Of a stretch of 64,000 nucleotides of DNA, positions 53,458 to 63,539 are shown one piece after another (within the stretch, counting starts at the first letter, position 1; each line of letters begins with the position of its first letter). The translations under genes were made by a program, and so were the position numbers. Under the pieces are notes generated by a model. It saw only the letters and a list, made by a program, of their open reading frames with translations. It ran no database searches and was not told the origin of the DNA. Source of the stretch: Alteromonas australica (GTDB lineage: Bacteria > Pseudomonadota > Gammaproteobacteria > Enterobacterales > Alteromonadaceae). The stretch lies in NCBI RefSeq assembly GCF_000730385.1, contig NZ_CP008849.1, positions 2,418,001-2,482,000 of the forward strand. Reading direction: 5' to 3'.

Positions 53458-53883
53458 ATGGTTAATTTAGATTCTGATCGCGTTACAGGGGTGGAGAACA
53501 TTATTCAAACTGACAGCCCAGCTTTGTTCAAGCTTTCTTTTCGCCAGGATATTCCTCTGGCATTAACAGTACAAAGCAAACCTGTTTTCGGCGCAAATAT
53601 TACCCTTCATAAAAACCTATTAGCGCACGCCAGTTATATTCTTTCGCCTGCCGATATTGTGGGCTGGGTGGATAGCAACAGTTTGTCTTATTTTGAAATC
53701 AACAATGCGTCTGATATAAATCACAATAAGTATGATGTTCCGTGCCTACCCTCTCAATTTTTCACCTGCGAGCGCGGCGTTATCAAGGTGACAAAGCCCA
53801 CTCGCATCAATCTTATTGCGAAAAATAGTGACGATATTCTCCGTTATGGGCTGTGTTTTTTTGCCCATATCAAAACACGGTGA
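53458..53883 (+). CDS. Unknown protein behind an FNR-type promoter
   Basis: A 141-residue protein I do not recognise. No signal peptide or membrane helix is evident. It contains hydrophobic beta-like stretches (FRQDIPLALTVQSKPVFGAN and GVIKVTKPTRINLIAKNSDD) and cysteines in VPCLPSQFFTCERG and YGLCFF. The promoter predicts induction under low oxygen. It is convergent with recD, with only one base between the stops. No ribosome site is strong, so the start could be slightly different. Confidence 0.6.
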   Translation: MVNLDSDRVTGVENIIQTDSPALFKLSFRQDIPLALTVQSKPVFGANITLHKNLLAHASYILSPADIVGWVDSNSLSYFEINNASDINHNKYDVPCLPSQFFTCERGVIKVTKPTRINLIAKNSDDILRYGLCFFAHIKTR

Positions 53884-53884
53884 G

Positions 53885-55870
53885 TTATTGTGAAACCTCG
53901 GATAAGCCCATGGTCTTCTCACTGATAGCATTTGCAAGGCCTGAATAACGGGTATCTAGGTTTATCACCATGTCTTTAAATGTGGGGCTATCAGCAATGA
54001 TTAAACACCCTTTTTTGGCACGGGTGAGCCCGGTGTAAACTAATCCCCGGTGAAACAAACTCGCAGATTTGGCACTTTCAGGCTTAGGCAAAAGCAATAC
54101 AACATTGTCAAACTCAGAACCCTGTGACTTATGAATTGTCATGGCATATACGGTTTCATATTGAGGTACCCGTGAAAGGGCAATATGCCGCAAATCACCC
54201 TCTTGCGTTTCAAACCAAGCGTAGAGTTTGCCGCTAGAATCTGGCCAGATAATGCCCACTTCGCCATTAGATAACCGTTGCGGGTGATTATTTTTAGTGA
54301 TCATAATAGGTTGCCCTTGATAAAAGCTTCCTTCCCGACGGACAATGTTATGTTTAATGGCGTCGTATATCAGCGTATTTAACCCCTCTACGCCCATGCT
54401 GCCATTGCGTATAGGCGTTAACCAGCGCACCTTGTTTAACCGCTTGAGTGCATCGTCAACGGTAGTGGCGGCAAACACGGTGGCATAACTTTCTTTCGCC
54501 ATGCGCTGCAACTGCACCTTACTGATATCTTGCTCTGATCGCATTGTCACGCCCGACTGCAATACTGATACATAGGTTGTCGAATCAGCCAACTCATCGA
54601 CTCCAGGGGTTATATTTGCTAACGCCGCGTCAGCCTCACCTTTTTGAATGGCTGTTGCAACCTTTGCGATTTGCCCTTTAAACCGTTGTGGCGCTTGTAA
54701 GGTGTGTACCCATGTTTTTGCGTCTTCATCCACCGGGAGTAAAGGCAGATGTGGACATAAGGAAGCAATATGCTGCCTTAGCGGCGTAGGCACCGCACCA
54801 AGTTTAGCCTCATCTAGATTCGCGTGCGGTGCATCGTGTGCTGAATGCCCCACTAATTGCTCTAAAACGTTTCCTAGTTCAACCGCAGGCAATTGGTCAG
54901 CATCGCCAATAAAGTAGAGTCGCGCGTGATCAGGAAGGGCCCGCATTATTCTTGTCATCAAGGCTAAATCAACCATACTGGCTTCATCAACAATCAATAC
55001 ATCAAGGTTTAAAGGGTTGTATTGATCGTATTTCGTCGCCACCGTATATTCTCGAATGCCCAACAATCGGTGTAAGGTGGTCGCTGTGGTGGGTACACGA
55101 TTTAAGTAAGTATCGTCTACTTTGCCACGTAGACCAGCAATATTGCTTAGAATGGACTCTGTCATCCGCTGTTGTGCTTTACCTGTAGGCGCTGCGAGCA
55201 CAATATTTAGCCCTGCATCCATGGCTTGCAATGCTAATATTAAGCGAAGCACCGTATAGGTTTTACCCGTACCAGGCCCTCCATTTATCACACTAAAATG
55301 CTGAACTAAGCTTTTAGCTACTGCAATCTGTTGCCAGTCTTGGTGCGCCTGCATACTCGTAGGGAACATTGCTGGCCACAATGCTTTAACTTGGCTAAGT
55401 GCTTGCTCTTCCAGATTAACGAAGCGCGTTCTATTCGCTAATTGCCCTGCCACTTCCTGTTCAAATTCAAAATACCGACGGCTATAAAATACGCCTTGAG
55501 AATAAACAAACAGCGAGGAAATATTGGGCGCTAACAACGCCTTTTTCACCACACCAATTAAGGGCGTGAGGGCGCAAAAACGATAACCCACTTTTACCTC
55601 GTCTACGGTTTTTGTGTCGGTGTCTTCAACAACATCAGAAAGACCGGGATCACTAAACCATGTACAACCTGCCAATACGTTTAACGGTAAACAGCTGTGT
55701 CCATTGCGCTGCATATAAGAAAGCGCAACTAACAGATGCAGCCAAATTTCATTTTCTTTTTCATCTAAGCTTTCAGTTAAGGCAAATTCTATTGCAATAA
55801 ATTTGTCTATGGCCTCAATACCATATAGCCCATTGAAAATGTCCGTGGCAATCCGTCTATTCTTTGTCAT
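53885..55870 (-). CDS. recD: Exodeoxyribonuclease V subunit RecD
   Basis: The 5'-3' helicase of RecBCD, 661 residues. Superfamily 1 motifs are in order: Walker A GGPGTGKTYTVLRL near 200, LIVDEASMVDLALMTR near 295, FIGDADQLPAVELGN near 325, WLTPIRNGSMGVEGLN near 490, AMTIHKSQGSEFDNVVLL near 580 and YTGLTRAKKGCLII near 625. It follows recB by nine bases. Confidence 0.95.
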   Translation of the reverse strand: MTKNRRIATDIFNGLYGIEAIDKFIAIEFALTESLDEKENEIWLHLLVALSYMQRNGHSCLPLNVLAGCTWFSDPGLSDVVEDTDTKTVDEVKVGYRFCALTPLIGVVKKALLAPNISSLFVYSQGVFYSRRYFEFEQEVAGQLANRTRFVNLEEQALSQVKALWPAMFPTSMQAHQDWQQIAVAKSLVQHFSVINGGPGTGKTYTVLRLILALQAMDAGLNIVLAAPTGKAQQRMTESILSNIAGLRGKVDDTYLNRVPTTATTLHRLLGIREYTVATKYDQYNPLNLDVLIVDEASMVDLALMTRIMRALPDHARLYFIGDADQLPAVELGNVLEQLVGHSAHDAPHANLDEAKLGAVPTPLRQHIASLCPHLPLLPVDEDAKTWVHTLQAPQRFKGQIAKVATAIQKGEADAALANITPGVDELADSTTYVSVLQSGVTMRSEQDISKVQLQRMAKESYATVFAATTVDDALKRLNKVRWLTPIRNGSMGVEGLNTLIYDAIKHNIVRREGSFYQGQPIMITKNNHPQRLSNGEVGIIWPDSSGKLYAWFETQEGDLRHIALSRVPQYETVYAMTIHKSQGSEFDNVVLLLPKPESAKSASLFHRGLVYTGLTRAKKGCLIIADSPTFKDMVINLDTRYSGLANAISEKTMGLSEVSQ

Positions 55871-55879
55871 TCATAAGCC

Positions 55880-58800
55880 CTAATTATCATCAGCGTCTGC
55901 ATTTAGGCAGATATCTTGGGTGGCTTTACCGTGGAAAATGGCATCTAATGCACACAATGTTGCTTCGTCAATCTTCGTGTAAAATACCCCTTCCCCGTCT
56001 AGGTTTTCTGGATGCATCCCTCTCAGATACAAATAATAAACGCCCCCAAAATGCGATGAGGGTTGATAATCGGGGAGCGCATTTTGCAAATATCGATGCA
56101 GCGCCAAGCAGTAAATCAGGTACTGTAGGTCATAAAGATGCTGCTGATTGTTTTCAAACAGGGCGTTTGGTGTGTAGTCTGACAAGGAATTTCCAAGCCA
56201 TGTCGATTTATAATCTGCCACAAAATATTGACCATTGTGCTCGAAAATTAAATCTATAAATCCGTGCATCATACCGGCTAATTCCTCGGTCATGAGTTGC
56301 GGAGCAGTTAAAGCTTCAGTGCCTAACGTGGCGGCAACATACTGTCGGTGTTGAGTTAACAGTGTACGTAGATTAGACCATTTGCTTTCGCTCATCGGGA
56401 AATAAAATTCAGCCTCTCTCAGCGTTTGTGAAAGAGCCAGTTGACCTAGGGTTAGGGTGTCGTCCGGAAAAAGTGGTGTATCTACCACTTCTTCCAACCA
56501 CTCGTACAGCCGTGGAATTGCCTTTTCCTCCAACCCAAAGCGCCTCGCCAATTCGGGGCCATGCTCGTGCCAAGTGGGCGCTTGAAAATCATTTAACTCA
56601 AGTAAATCATGTAACAAATTACCCGCACTGGCTCCTTTTTCTAAGGTGAAGCGTAGTTTGTCCGTAGGCTCACTATGAGTAAGTAAAAGCGGTGCTATGC
56701 CATCCAATTCGGTAGCGTCCAATGTTACAACTTCTTCATCACGCTGAGTTTGAATAACCATAATCGTATTAACCAACTCACGTGACACTTGGCTACTGCG
56801 ATGAACGGCGAGTCGACTGAGGGCGGAAAAAGAAAAAAGACGCCAATTTTCACTGTCACTACCGGAAAATTCGTTAGTACTAAGCTGAACATCCTGATGC
56901 GCCTCTTCAAAACCGCAGTACACTTCGTCAAATTCATCACCAACGATATGACACGTGTATGCGTCTGGCTCTTGGCTGATGGCAGCTAATACATCATGCC
57001 ACCCCCTTTCTTCGTCTCCCTTTTCTTTGGCTGAGCTTACCCCTAGTGCACGGGCCAGCGCACTCTTTTGATTTCCCTCTAGGGGTATCACCCCCATGTA
57101 ACAGCGATGTGCTGCGCGGGTGACTGCAACGTAAGCCAAACGCATGTCTTCAGCTTCGCCCTCTGCGCGAACCCTCGCTATGGCTTGCTTTGTCTGCCCC
57201 AGCTGTAACTGTAAATCTTGTTTTTCTTCATCAAAGTAGGTGAAAATTTGCGATAACGACTTTCCGTTTCTCGCTGGGTCCTTATAGCCGCTGGCGAAAG
57301 GTACAAAAACAATGGGATATTCCAACCCTTTTGACCCATGCTGAGTAATAAGCCGAATTAGCTGACTATCACTTTCAAGACGAAGGGTCATTTCTTCATC
57401 TGATTCCGGTTGATAGATTTGCTTGTGTAACCAATCAAGGAGTTGTTCAGGCCTAGGCTGCGTGGTACTGGCTTTTTCTAACACCTCGGCAAGGTGTTGA
57501 TAGTTGGTTAACGCTCGTTCTACATCCACGCCAACAGGTTGATAGCGGGTTTGCAGTAAATGGAGCAGTACGCTCATACAGCCTTTTTGCAGCCAAACAT
57601 CTCGTAACCGTAACACCCGTTCGTAGGCCTCATCCCATTGCTCATCATCTTCATGGTAAAGCAAACTAATTAACGTGTCGGGGCTATACCCCCAAAGCGG
57701 TGACGCTAAGCTTGAGGCAACTTTACTGTTGTCACTTGCATGCCAAATACCGTTGAGCAAGCGAAAAACATCCTTCGCTTGAGGCGTTAGAAACAAATTG
57801 CTTCTGTCACTTAAATATACGCTCGCTAATCCTTTTTGTTGTAGCACCTGTTTAATGACATTCGCTTCTGTTCTGTCTTTTACCAATATGGCGATGTCAG
57901 CGGGTCTCACCGGTTCACGTTCAGGGCTAACCTCGCCCCCATCATGGCTGCGCTTAACAAAACTTGCTTCATTTAAAAGACGGTAAATTTCCTGGGCTAT
58001 CCATTGCGCCATATTACGCCGCATTGTATTCGCATCCTGCTTTTCTTCTAAGCCCATGCTCACATAATTCATGGCACTACGTTCGTTATTTGGATCTTCT
58101 AGCGGCTGTTTAGCTGCACTGGCATGTTTAGTATGCAACACAGGGGTATAACGGATATCAAAACCAAATACATCAGCAGGTGCGTTACTTGCCACAGGTG
58201 CGCCATAAAACAGCCTATTATAGGCTTTCACCATGCCAGAGACTGAGCGCCAATTGGTATTCATCACCCAACGGTAATCCGCTTGACGGCCTGCTTTTAA
58301 ATACGTAAAGATATCGCCACCACGAAAACGGTAAATCGCCTGTTTAGGGTCACCTATCATCAACAGTGCTGTTTTATTATCTTCCCCATCCTGCGCGTCG
58401 TCTTTTGCTACGTTGGCGCTGGGGTACACCGCGTCCAATATTGCATATTGCTTAGCATCGGTATCTTGGAATTCATCGATGAGTGCCACGGGAAAGTTCT
58501 TACGTAGTTGAGCAACTAGTGTATTGTGCGGCTTACTCACTTCATCGGCTAGCATAGCAATGAGATCATCAAAATCTATGACGCCAAGTTGTTTTTTCTG
58601 TTTCGCCACCCGCTGTTTAATAAACGCAATTGCGTCATTAATGAGTGTGAAAACGGGCACTTGCTCTAACGCAGCCTCCTTCTCTTGTACCGCCGTCTCT
58701 ATTTCTTTGGTGAAGGTTTTTATCGGGCTCAGTATTTCTTTAACGCCGGACGTGTTGCGGGCGTATCGTCGACCATCTAAAAACGCCAGTGCCTCTGCAG

Positions 58801-59674
58801 GCGCTAATGTATAATCCCCTTGTTTTAGCCAAGTCTTTAATGCCTCTAACTCTGCTGGCCGGGTCTTTTTGTGTGCGGGCGTTTTTATAAGTTGCGCGTA
58901 GAGCAAGTCTTCATTACTTTCAATAAGGTTCAGGTATGAAGAAAAGTGCCCAGCTTCAGTGTTGGGGTTATTTTCAAGATCAGAGATAAACGCTGACTCA
59001 ATGCTTTCTTCGTTCAGAAGAATGGGCGTTAAACTACTTCTGATACTCCCATTAAAGGTACTTAACAAGCGCTCTGGTACGTGCCACCCGTATTTAGCTA
59101 ACAATAAGAAATCTTCATTGTTACCCTCAACTAATGCACGACGGCTAATTTTACGGATCCAATCTTCTGTGGCTTGCAGGTATAGATCGCTGGTGTCTTT
59201 GCTGAGATTTAACGACATCGCAAAGCCGCTGTTAAAAGCCAGCTGCCCTATAACATGCTGACAGAAACCATGAATGGTAAACACAGACGCATCATCTAAT
59301 TCAAGTTGAGCCGCCTTTATACGCGCTAAACTATCATCCACATCGCAAGTACGTAACAAATGCGAAAACACGGGGTCTAGGGTCTCTAAATCTGCTTCAG
59401 AAAGTGCATGTTCACTGTCTTTAACGTTTTGCCATAGCCCAGCAGCCTCGCGCAAGGTGGCGGATATACGCCCCTTAATTTCTTCGGTAGCGGCTTTGGT
59501 AAACGTCATGACCAAAATTTCTTTAACAGTAAGGTGTTTTTCCAGCAATAAGCGAAGATACAAGCGCGTGATATTGTAGGTTTTACCTGTGCCCGCACTG
59601 GCTTCAATTAGGTGCCTACCATGCAGTGGCATAGCGGGAACATTTAGCTGTAAGGCGGGTTTACTATCACTCAT
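55880..59674 (-). CDS. recB: Exodeoxyribonuclease V subunit RecB
   Basis: The 3'-5' helicase and nuclease of RecBCD, 1264 residues, slightly longer than in E. coli. Helicase motifs: EASAGTGKTYNITRLYLRLL near 22, LIDEFQDTDAKQYAILD near 410, MIGDPKQAIYRFRGGD near 446 and ITQHGSKGLEYPIVFVPFA near 770. The C-terminal nuclease has GFIDLIFEHNGQYFVADYKS near 1135-1155 with the metal-binding Asp and catalytic Lys. The start overlaps the recC stop by four bases. Confidence 0.95.
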   Translation of the reverse strand: MSDSKPALQLNVPAMPLHGRHLIEASAGTGKTYNITRLYLRLLLEKHLTVKEILVMTFTKAATEEIKGRISATLREAAGLWQNVKDSEHALSEADLETLDPVFSHLLRTCDVDDSLARIKAAQLELDDASVFTIHGFCQHVIGQLAFNSGFAMSLNLSKDTSDLYLQATEDWIRKISRRALVEGNNEDFLLLAKYGWHVPERLLSTFNGSIRSSLTPILLNEESIESAFISDLENNPNTEAGHFSSYLNLIESNEDLLYAQLIKTPAHKKTRPAELEALKTWLKQGDYTLAPAEALAFLDGRRYARNTSGVKEILSPIKTFTKEIETAVQEKEAALEQVPVFTLINDAIAFIKQRVAKQKKQLGVIDFDDLIAMLADEVSKPHNTLVAQLRKNFPVALIDEFQDTDAKQYAILDAVYPSANVAKDDAQDGEDNKTALLMIGDPKQAIYRFRGGDIFTYLKAGRQADYRWVMNTNWRSVSGMVKAYNRLFYGAPVASNAPADVFGFDIRYTPVLHTKHASAAKQPLEDPNNERSAMNYVSMGLEEKQDANTMRRNMAQWIAQEIYRLLNEASFVKRSHDGGEVSPEREPVRPADIAILVKDRTEANVIKQVLQQKGLASVYLSDRSNLFLTPQAKDVFRLLNGIWHASDNSKVASSLASPLWGYSPDTLISLLYHEDDEQWDEAYERVLRLRDVWLQKGCMSVLLHLLQTRYQPVGVDVERALTNYQHLAEVLEKASTTQPRPEQLLDWLHKQIYQPESDEEMTLRLESDSQLIRLITQHGSKGLEYPIVFVPFASGYKDPARNGKSLSQIFTYFDEEKQDLQLQLGQTKQAIARVRAEGEAEDMRLAYVAVTRAAHRCYMGVIPLEGNQKSALARALGVSSAKEKGDEERGWHDVLAAISQEPDAYTCHIVGDEFDEVYCGFEEAHQDVQLSTNEFSGSDSENWRLFSFSALSRLAVHRSSQVSRELVNTIMVIQTQRDEEVVTLDATELDGIAPLLLTHSEPTDKLRFTLEKGASAGNLLHDLLELNDFQAPTWHEHGPELARRFGLEEKAIPRLYEWLEEVVDTPLFPDDTLTLGQLALSQTLREAEFYFPMSESKWSNLRTLLTQHRQYVAATLGTEALTAPQLMTEELAGMMHGFIDLIFEHNGQYFVADYKSTWLGNSLSDYTPNALFENNQQHLYDLQYLIYCLALHRYLQNALPDYQPSSHFGGVYYLYLRGMHPENLDGEGVFYTKIDEATLCALDAIFHGKATQDICLNADADDN

Positions 59675-62600
59675 AGCGCCTCCTCCATCGCTGCATTGTG
59701 CACCATGGCAAACAGGATAAAGCCTTCTTTGTACGGTAAGTCACGCCAACTTACCCCCTCTGGATAAAGCCACTTTAAGTAAGGGTTATTTGCCATATCT
59801 GGGGTATATTGACCATGGGTTTGTAACCAATTTTTCAATAGCCTATCAGCCAGCTCGGTCTCAAATAATGCTGTTGCCTTTCGTAAAACATCCTGCTCTC
59901 CCTCTGATTCTACCGACATACCAGATACGTCTGAGAGCCCGTCTAGCAACTGGTGATAAACGTCAGGCTTAATCATTGCAACGACAGAGGCGCTGTCGGA
60001 TTTTCGCTTGCCTGGAATGAAATCGGCGAACAAACTACGATAAAGTGGGGTTGGTGTGGTGTAGAGGCGAATAAAAAGCGCCTCTATAAACAATAAAATC
60101 TGAGCAGCGATGTCTTTATCCATAGGCATGCACCTGCGCTTCATCAATTTCGTCTCACCTTTTTCCCAATCGCAGAAATAGATATCTAATGGATAGTGGC
60201 TGTAACGTTGTCTTTCCTCTTCGCTGCAAAATACTAACTGAGATATAAAGTATTCAAGTGCTTTAATGTCGTTCACTTTACCCGCGCTTAGGGCGATTAA
60301 ACTGTCTGCGCCCTCATAAGCGCTGGCGGTAAACGTAATATGTTTACCGGTAAAACTGGCACGCTTAACATCACTGTCTACTGGGCCCATAGCTTGAGTG
60401 AGCGCATGTGCCCCCTCTTTCCACATATTCAGCTCGTCTTGCGCAACAGGGTTATCAGGAATGTCGCCTCGCAAGCGCGCGAATTCTGCCACCTGTTCAC
60501 TATATAACGTGTTTTCATCGTTACCACGAGCATCCATTGGCGAGGTAAAAATAGCGTCCAATACCTGATAGCGAATTAAAGCGTTAGTTTCGAAGGGCTC
60601 ACTGTTATCCAACAATTCCGCAGAGTGAGACAAATTAACCCCCAACCGCTGCTGAGCAAAAAAGGCCAATGGATCTTTAAACCCGCGAGCTATTTGCGCA
60701 CTAGACAGACGCAAGTCCTTCGCCTCTTGACCATCAGACAGGGCAATAGTGGGGGCGGAATTCGTCGTAGGTTCTACTGATGCATGCTTGTCCCCGGTAG
60801 ACCCCCCATCATCAGGGCTTCGCTTCTGGCTGTGTAACGCCTTGGCCAACCGCAACCAGCCCTTTTCAAAACTGGCCATTCGCCCCATAAAATTGGCTTC
60901 ACTAAAAGGGTGCAAAGGCGCGTGAGTAACATAACGAGACAGGGGCACTTGATAGCCAAGTGCCAGCATGTCGAGGAATTCTGCCAACACCAAGCTGGGT
61001 TGTCGTTCACTGTTATTCTTTACATCATTGCCTTGGTAGCTTAAGTAAAGACTCTCTCGTGTTGAGATGATTGCTTCCAAAAACAAATATCTATCTTCTA
61101 AACGCCTGGACCGGTCGCCAAGACGCCTTGCTGGCCCAGCCATCAGGTCTAACCCTAATGGGGTCGATTTTCGAGGAAACTCACTGTCATTCAACCCCAG
61201 GATACACACCTTTTTAAAGGGAATACTACGCATGGGCAGCATTGAACACACCGTAACCTGACCTGTCATAAAATGGTTACCCGCGTCGGGTGAGGAGAAT
61301 CGATTAAGTAACAGTTCTCTGACTTGACGTAAGCTTAAAGTGTAATCATATTCAGCTTCCTCACAACGTGCGGCTAAGTCAGCCGCCACCTTCGCGATAA
61401 GATCCCAACTACGCTCTTGTTCTTCGGTTGGTTTAAAACAGGCATCCCGCAGTTCAAGAAGTACATCAGCCCAAATAGCCGGCGTTCGTGGCGTATTAAG
61501 TTGGTCAGCAAAGGTGCCAAGTAAGTCGACAATTTCGATAAGCTTACCTAGTACAAGGGCGGATTGCCCCTCTACATCTGGAATAGTCAGCAGGTTATCC
61601 ACCACCCATTCTTTATCTGGCGCTAACATACCCATTAGCAATCGGCGAAGTCCCCACCACCAGCTGTAGGCGTCTTGTTCTGTGACGCCCTCCGAAACAA
61701 AGGATTTATGTTGGCTGTCTAATCCCCAATGAATGTGGGCTTGTTTTAGCCATACCAATATTTGATCGATATCACCCTGGGTAATATTAAACCGTTTTTG
61801 GACAGCATCCAGTTGCACGTAATCCATAATGTCAGACACACCAAAACGGCTGTCTGGTAGTTGCAATAATGCCATGAAGGCGGCAATTAATGGCTCCGCG
61901 TCCATAGGACTTCTGTCTGCGATAGAGCAAGGGAGGCGAACCGCCTCATTTTCTCTCAGTGGTTTCGTTCCCACACAATGAAACACAGCATCAACAAAAG
62001 GGGCATAATTTTCTATCGCGGGACACATAACGAGAATATCTGACGGCGTACGAGTTTTATCTTGCGACAACCAAAACAATAAATGGTCGTGCAACACTTG
62101 AACTTCTCGAAGTGCAGAATGCGCGCACATAATGGTGACGCTATCATCCTCTTTCTTTAATGCCTCTTCGCACTTAGGCTGGGCTGGGGCCGCGTGCAAA
62201 ATATCGTGATGTATATACTCTAACAGCCCAGAAGCAGGCTCGGAAGATGACGATAACGTGAGCGTGTTTTCCTCCATCGAGGGCGCATCAAATGCACTAA
62301 TCTCAAACGTGTCTAGTTCAGTGAGTAAATTAAATAATTCCCGACCCTGCTTGCCTAAATTTCCTAGCAAAGGGTTGCTTTGCTCGTTGCTCATCCATTT
62401 CTCAAGACCTTCCATACGTAGCTGTTGAGCCAATTCACTGTCACTTTTAGCATCTCCCCAATAATTAACGCTAGGGTTCAAATGAAAAATATGAATGTCA
62501 GTATGTTGTGCGAGCGCATCGAAGAAAGCGATAAGTTGGGGTGCCATGGTATTAATCGCAAATACCACTACCCGCTGGGGTAATTGGCTTGGCGCTGTGC

Positions 62601-63198
62601 CATGACTCAGCGCATCCAAAGTAAGTTGGTGTAATCGAGCAGGGTGTAAGGGTTCAGATTGGGTCAGTTGACGCCATATCTCACTCTGCCAGATTTCCAT
62701 GTCGTTGAAAACAATACGCTCATTGTTTTCCCATGCAAAAAGCCAGTCTGGGCGATACAACAAATACTGTTCATACACATCGGCGAGGGCTGTGGCTAAT
62801 TGCAATCGTTGAACACCCTGCTCTTGCTCACTACCGGCTCGTTGCCAGTAGCGCAGCACATCTTCGAATGCTGGCGCCGCCATTAATGACGAGTCTTGCA
62901 GTAGTTTGTCTATACGCCACACTAAGACTTCTCGACGATAAGGAGACTGCGTTGGTACCGTATCGCTGCCTAATACTGCTCTAGCGGTATTCCACATAAA
63001 CCTGACAGGTAGAGGAAAGTCGATATTCATCGCTACCCCCTGCTCACGGGCTAATTGCATACTGATCCAGTGCTGCATGCCAGGACTTTCAACTAAAATA
63101 GTCTCAGGACAAAATAGGGGTGTGGGCTGTTGCTTCAGCAAGGTAGTAAGAAGAAAGCTTAGGTGTTCAAGCTTGTTAGAGGGGTAAAGCGCAAGCAA
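59671..63198 (-). CDS. recC: Exodeoxyribonuclease V subunit RecC
   Basis: The Chi-recognition subunit, 1175 residues. The N-terminus (VESPGMQHWISMQLAREQGVAMN) and DILVMCPAIENYAPFVDAVF are typical; helicase-like motifs are degenerate as expected (VCILGLNDSEFPRKSTPLGLD is conserved). The PD-(D/E)xK-like fold at the C-terminus is inactive in the family. The operon order is recC-recB-recD without ptrA, which in E. coli lies between recC and recB. A structured RNA ends about 110 bases upstream on the same strand. Confidence 0.93.
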   Translation of the reverse strand: MLALYPSNKLEHLSFLLTTLLKQQPTPLFCPETILVESPGMQHWISMQLAREQGVAMNIDFPLPVRFMWNTARAVLGSDTVPTQSPYRREVLVWRIDKLLQDSSLMAAPAFEDVLRYWQRAGSEQEQGVQRLQLATALADVYEQYLLYRPDWLFAWENNERIVFNDMEIWQSEIWRQLTQSEPLHPARLHQLTLDALSHGTAPSQLPQRVVVFAINTMAPQLIAFFDALAQHTDIHIFHLNPSVNYWGDAKSDSELAQQLRMEGLEKWMSNEQSNPLLGNLGKQGRELFNLLTELDTFEISAFDAPSMEENTLTLSSSSEPASGLLEYIHHDILHAAPAQPKCEEALKKEDDSVTIMCAHSALREVQVLHDHLLFWLSQDKTRTPSDILVMCPAIENYAPFVDAVFHCVGTKPLRENEAVRLPCSIADRSPMDAEPLIAAFMALLQLPDSRFGVSDIMDYVQLDAVQKRFNITQGDIDQILVWLKQAHIHWGLDSQHKSFVSEGVTEQDAYSWWWGLRRLLMGMLAPDKEWVVDNLLTIPDVEGQSALVLGKLIEIVDLLGTFADQLNTPRTPAIWADVLLELRDACFKPTEEQERSWDLIAKVAADLAARCEEAEYDYTLSLRQVRELLLNRFSSPDAGNHFMTGQVTVCSMLPMRSIPFKKVCILGLNDSEFPRKSTPLGLDLMAGPARRLGDRSRRLEDRYLFLEAIISTRESLYLSYQGNDVKNNSERQPSLVLAEFLDMLALGYQVPLSRYVTHAPLHPFSEANFMGRMASFEKGWLRLAKALHSQKRSPDDGGSTGDKHASVEPTTNSAPTIALSDGQEAKDLRLSSAQIARGFKDPLAFFAQQRLGVNLSHSAELLDNSEPFETNALIRYQVLDAIFTSPMDARGNDENTLYSEQVAEFARLRGDIPDNPVAQDELNMWKEGAHALTQAMGPVDSDVKRASFTGKHITFTASAYEGADSLIALSAGKVNDIKALEYFISQLVFCSEEERQRYSHYPLDIYFCDWEKGETKLMKRRCMPMDKDIAAQILLFIEALFIRLYTTPTPLYRSLFADFIPGKRKSDSASVVAMIKPDVYHQLLDGLSDVSGMSVESEGEQDVLRKATALFETELADRLLKNWLQTHGQYTPDMANNPYLKWLYPEGVSWRDLPYKEGFILFAMVHNAAMEEAL

Positions 63199-63309
63199 AC
63201 GAAAATCCTTTATAAACCAGTGGCTAGCCTTTGTACATTAAGCAAGCAGCCATAATGTTGCGATGATTTAGTGTATCGCAAACCATTAACGAGTTAAGGT
63301 TTTTCTAGC

Positions 63310-63356
63310 AAAAAAAAACCCATACAGACCTCAGGACACGAAAAATCTGTATGGGT
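63310..63356 (-). terminator. Strong Rho-independent terminator
   Basis: On the minus strand ACCCATACAGA pairs perfectly with TCTGTATGGGT (11 bp, 17-base loop) and is followed by about nine Ts. No protein gene lies upstream on that strand, so it ends the predicted small RNA. Confidence 0.88.
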
Positions 63357-63442
63357 AAGGTTTACGGGCCACGTAGTAACAACATGAATAGGCGTTGCCT
63401 GGCACCCATTCATGTTAGCGCTACTACCCAGCGCAGTTAACA
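63310..63442 (-). ncRNA. Predicted structured small RNA
   Basis: On the minus strand, about 133 bases lie between a sigma-54-like promoter and a strong terminator. The central hairpin pairs GTAGTA with TACTAC and AACATGAAT with ATTCATGTT, closed around a small AGGC-AAC-GCCT hairpin. A 65-codon frame across it is unlikely to be translated. It does not resemble Qrr, GlmY/GlmZ or 6S RNA as I recall them. Its transcript end and size are inferred, not measured. Confidence 0.65.
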
Positions 63443-63451
63443 CATTAGGTT

Positions 63452-63470
63452 TAGCAGATAAAATGCCAAC
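63452..63470 (-). promoter_or_regulatory. Sigma-54-type -24/-12 promoter
   Basis: The minus strand reads TTGGCATTTTATCTGCTA. GG and GC are separated by exactly ten bases, and the consensus TGGCA and TGC are present, with one mismatch in TTGC. A start near 63442 is predicted, directly before the structured RNA. Confidence 0.6.
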
Positions 63471-63539
63471 TTTTTTAAGTTTATTTTTCAATAACTTACA
63501 AGCGTGAAAACGGACGCAAAAATGTAGGCAAGTTTAACC

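Noticed and set aside
53885..63198. recBCD region as a mobile or defence island
   Set aside because: Motifs, order and tight overlaps are those of a normal chromosomal recC-recB-recD operon; absence of ptrA between recC and recB is common outside enterobacteria.
63310..63442. Identity of the small RNA as Qrr, GlmY/GlmZ, 6S or tmRNA
   Set aside because: The core sequences I recall for these RNAs are absent; only the sigma-54 promoter type is shared with Qrr and GlmY/GlmZ.
63294..63491. A 65-codon minus-strand frame across the predicted small RNA
   Set aside because: It reads through the terminator stem and the sigma-54-like promoter, has no ribosome site or family resemblance, and the DNA is better explained by RNA structure.
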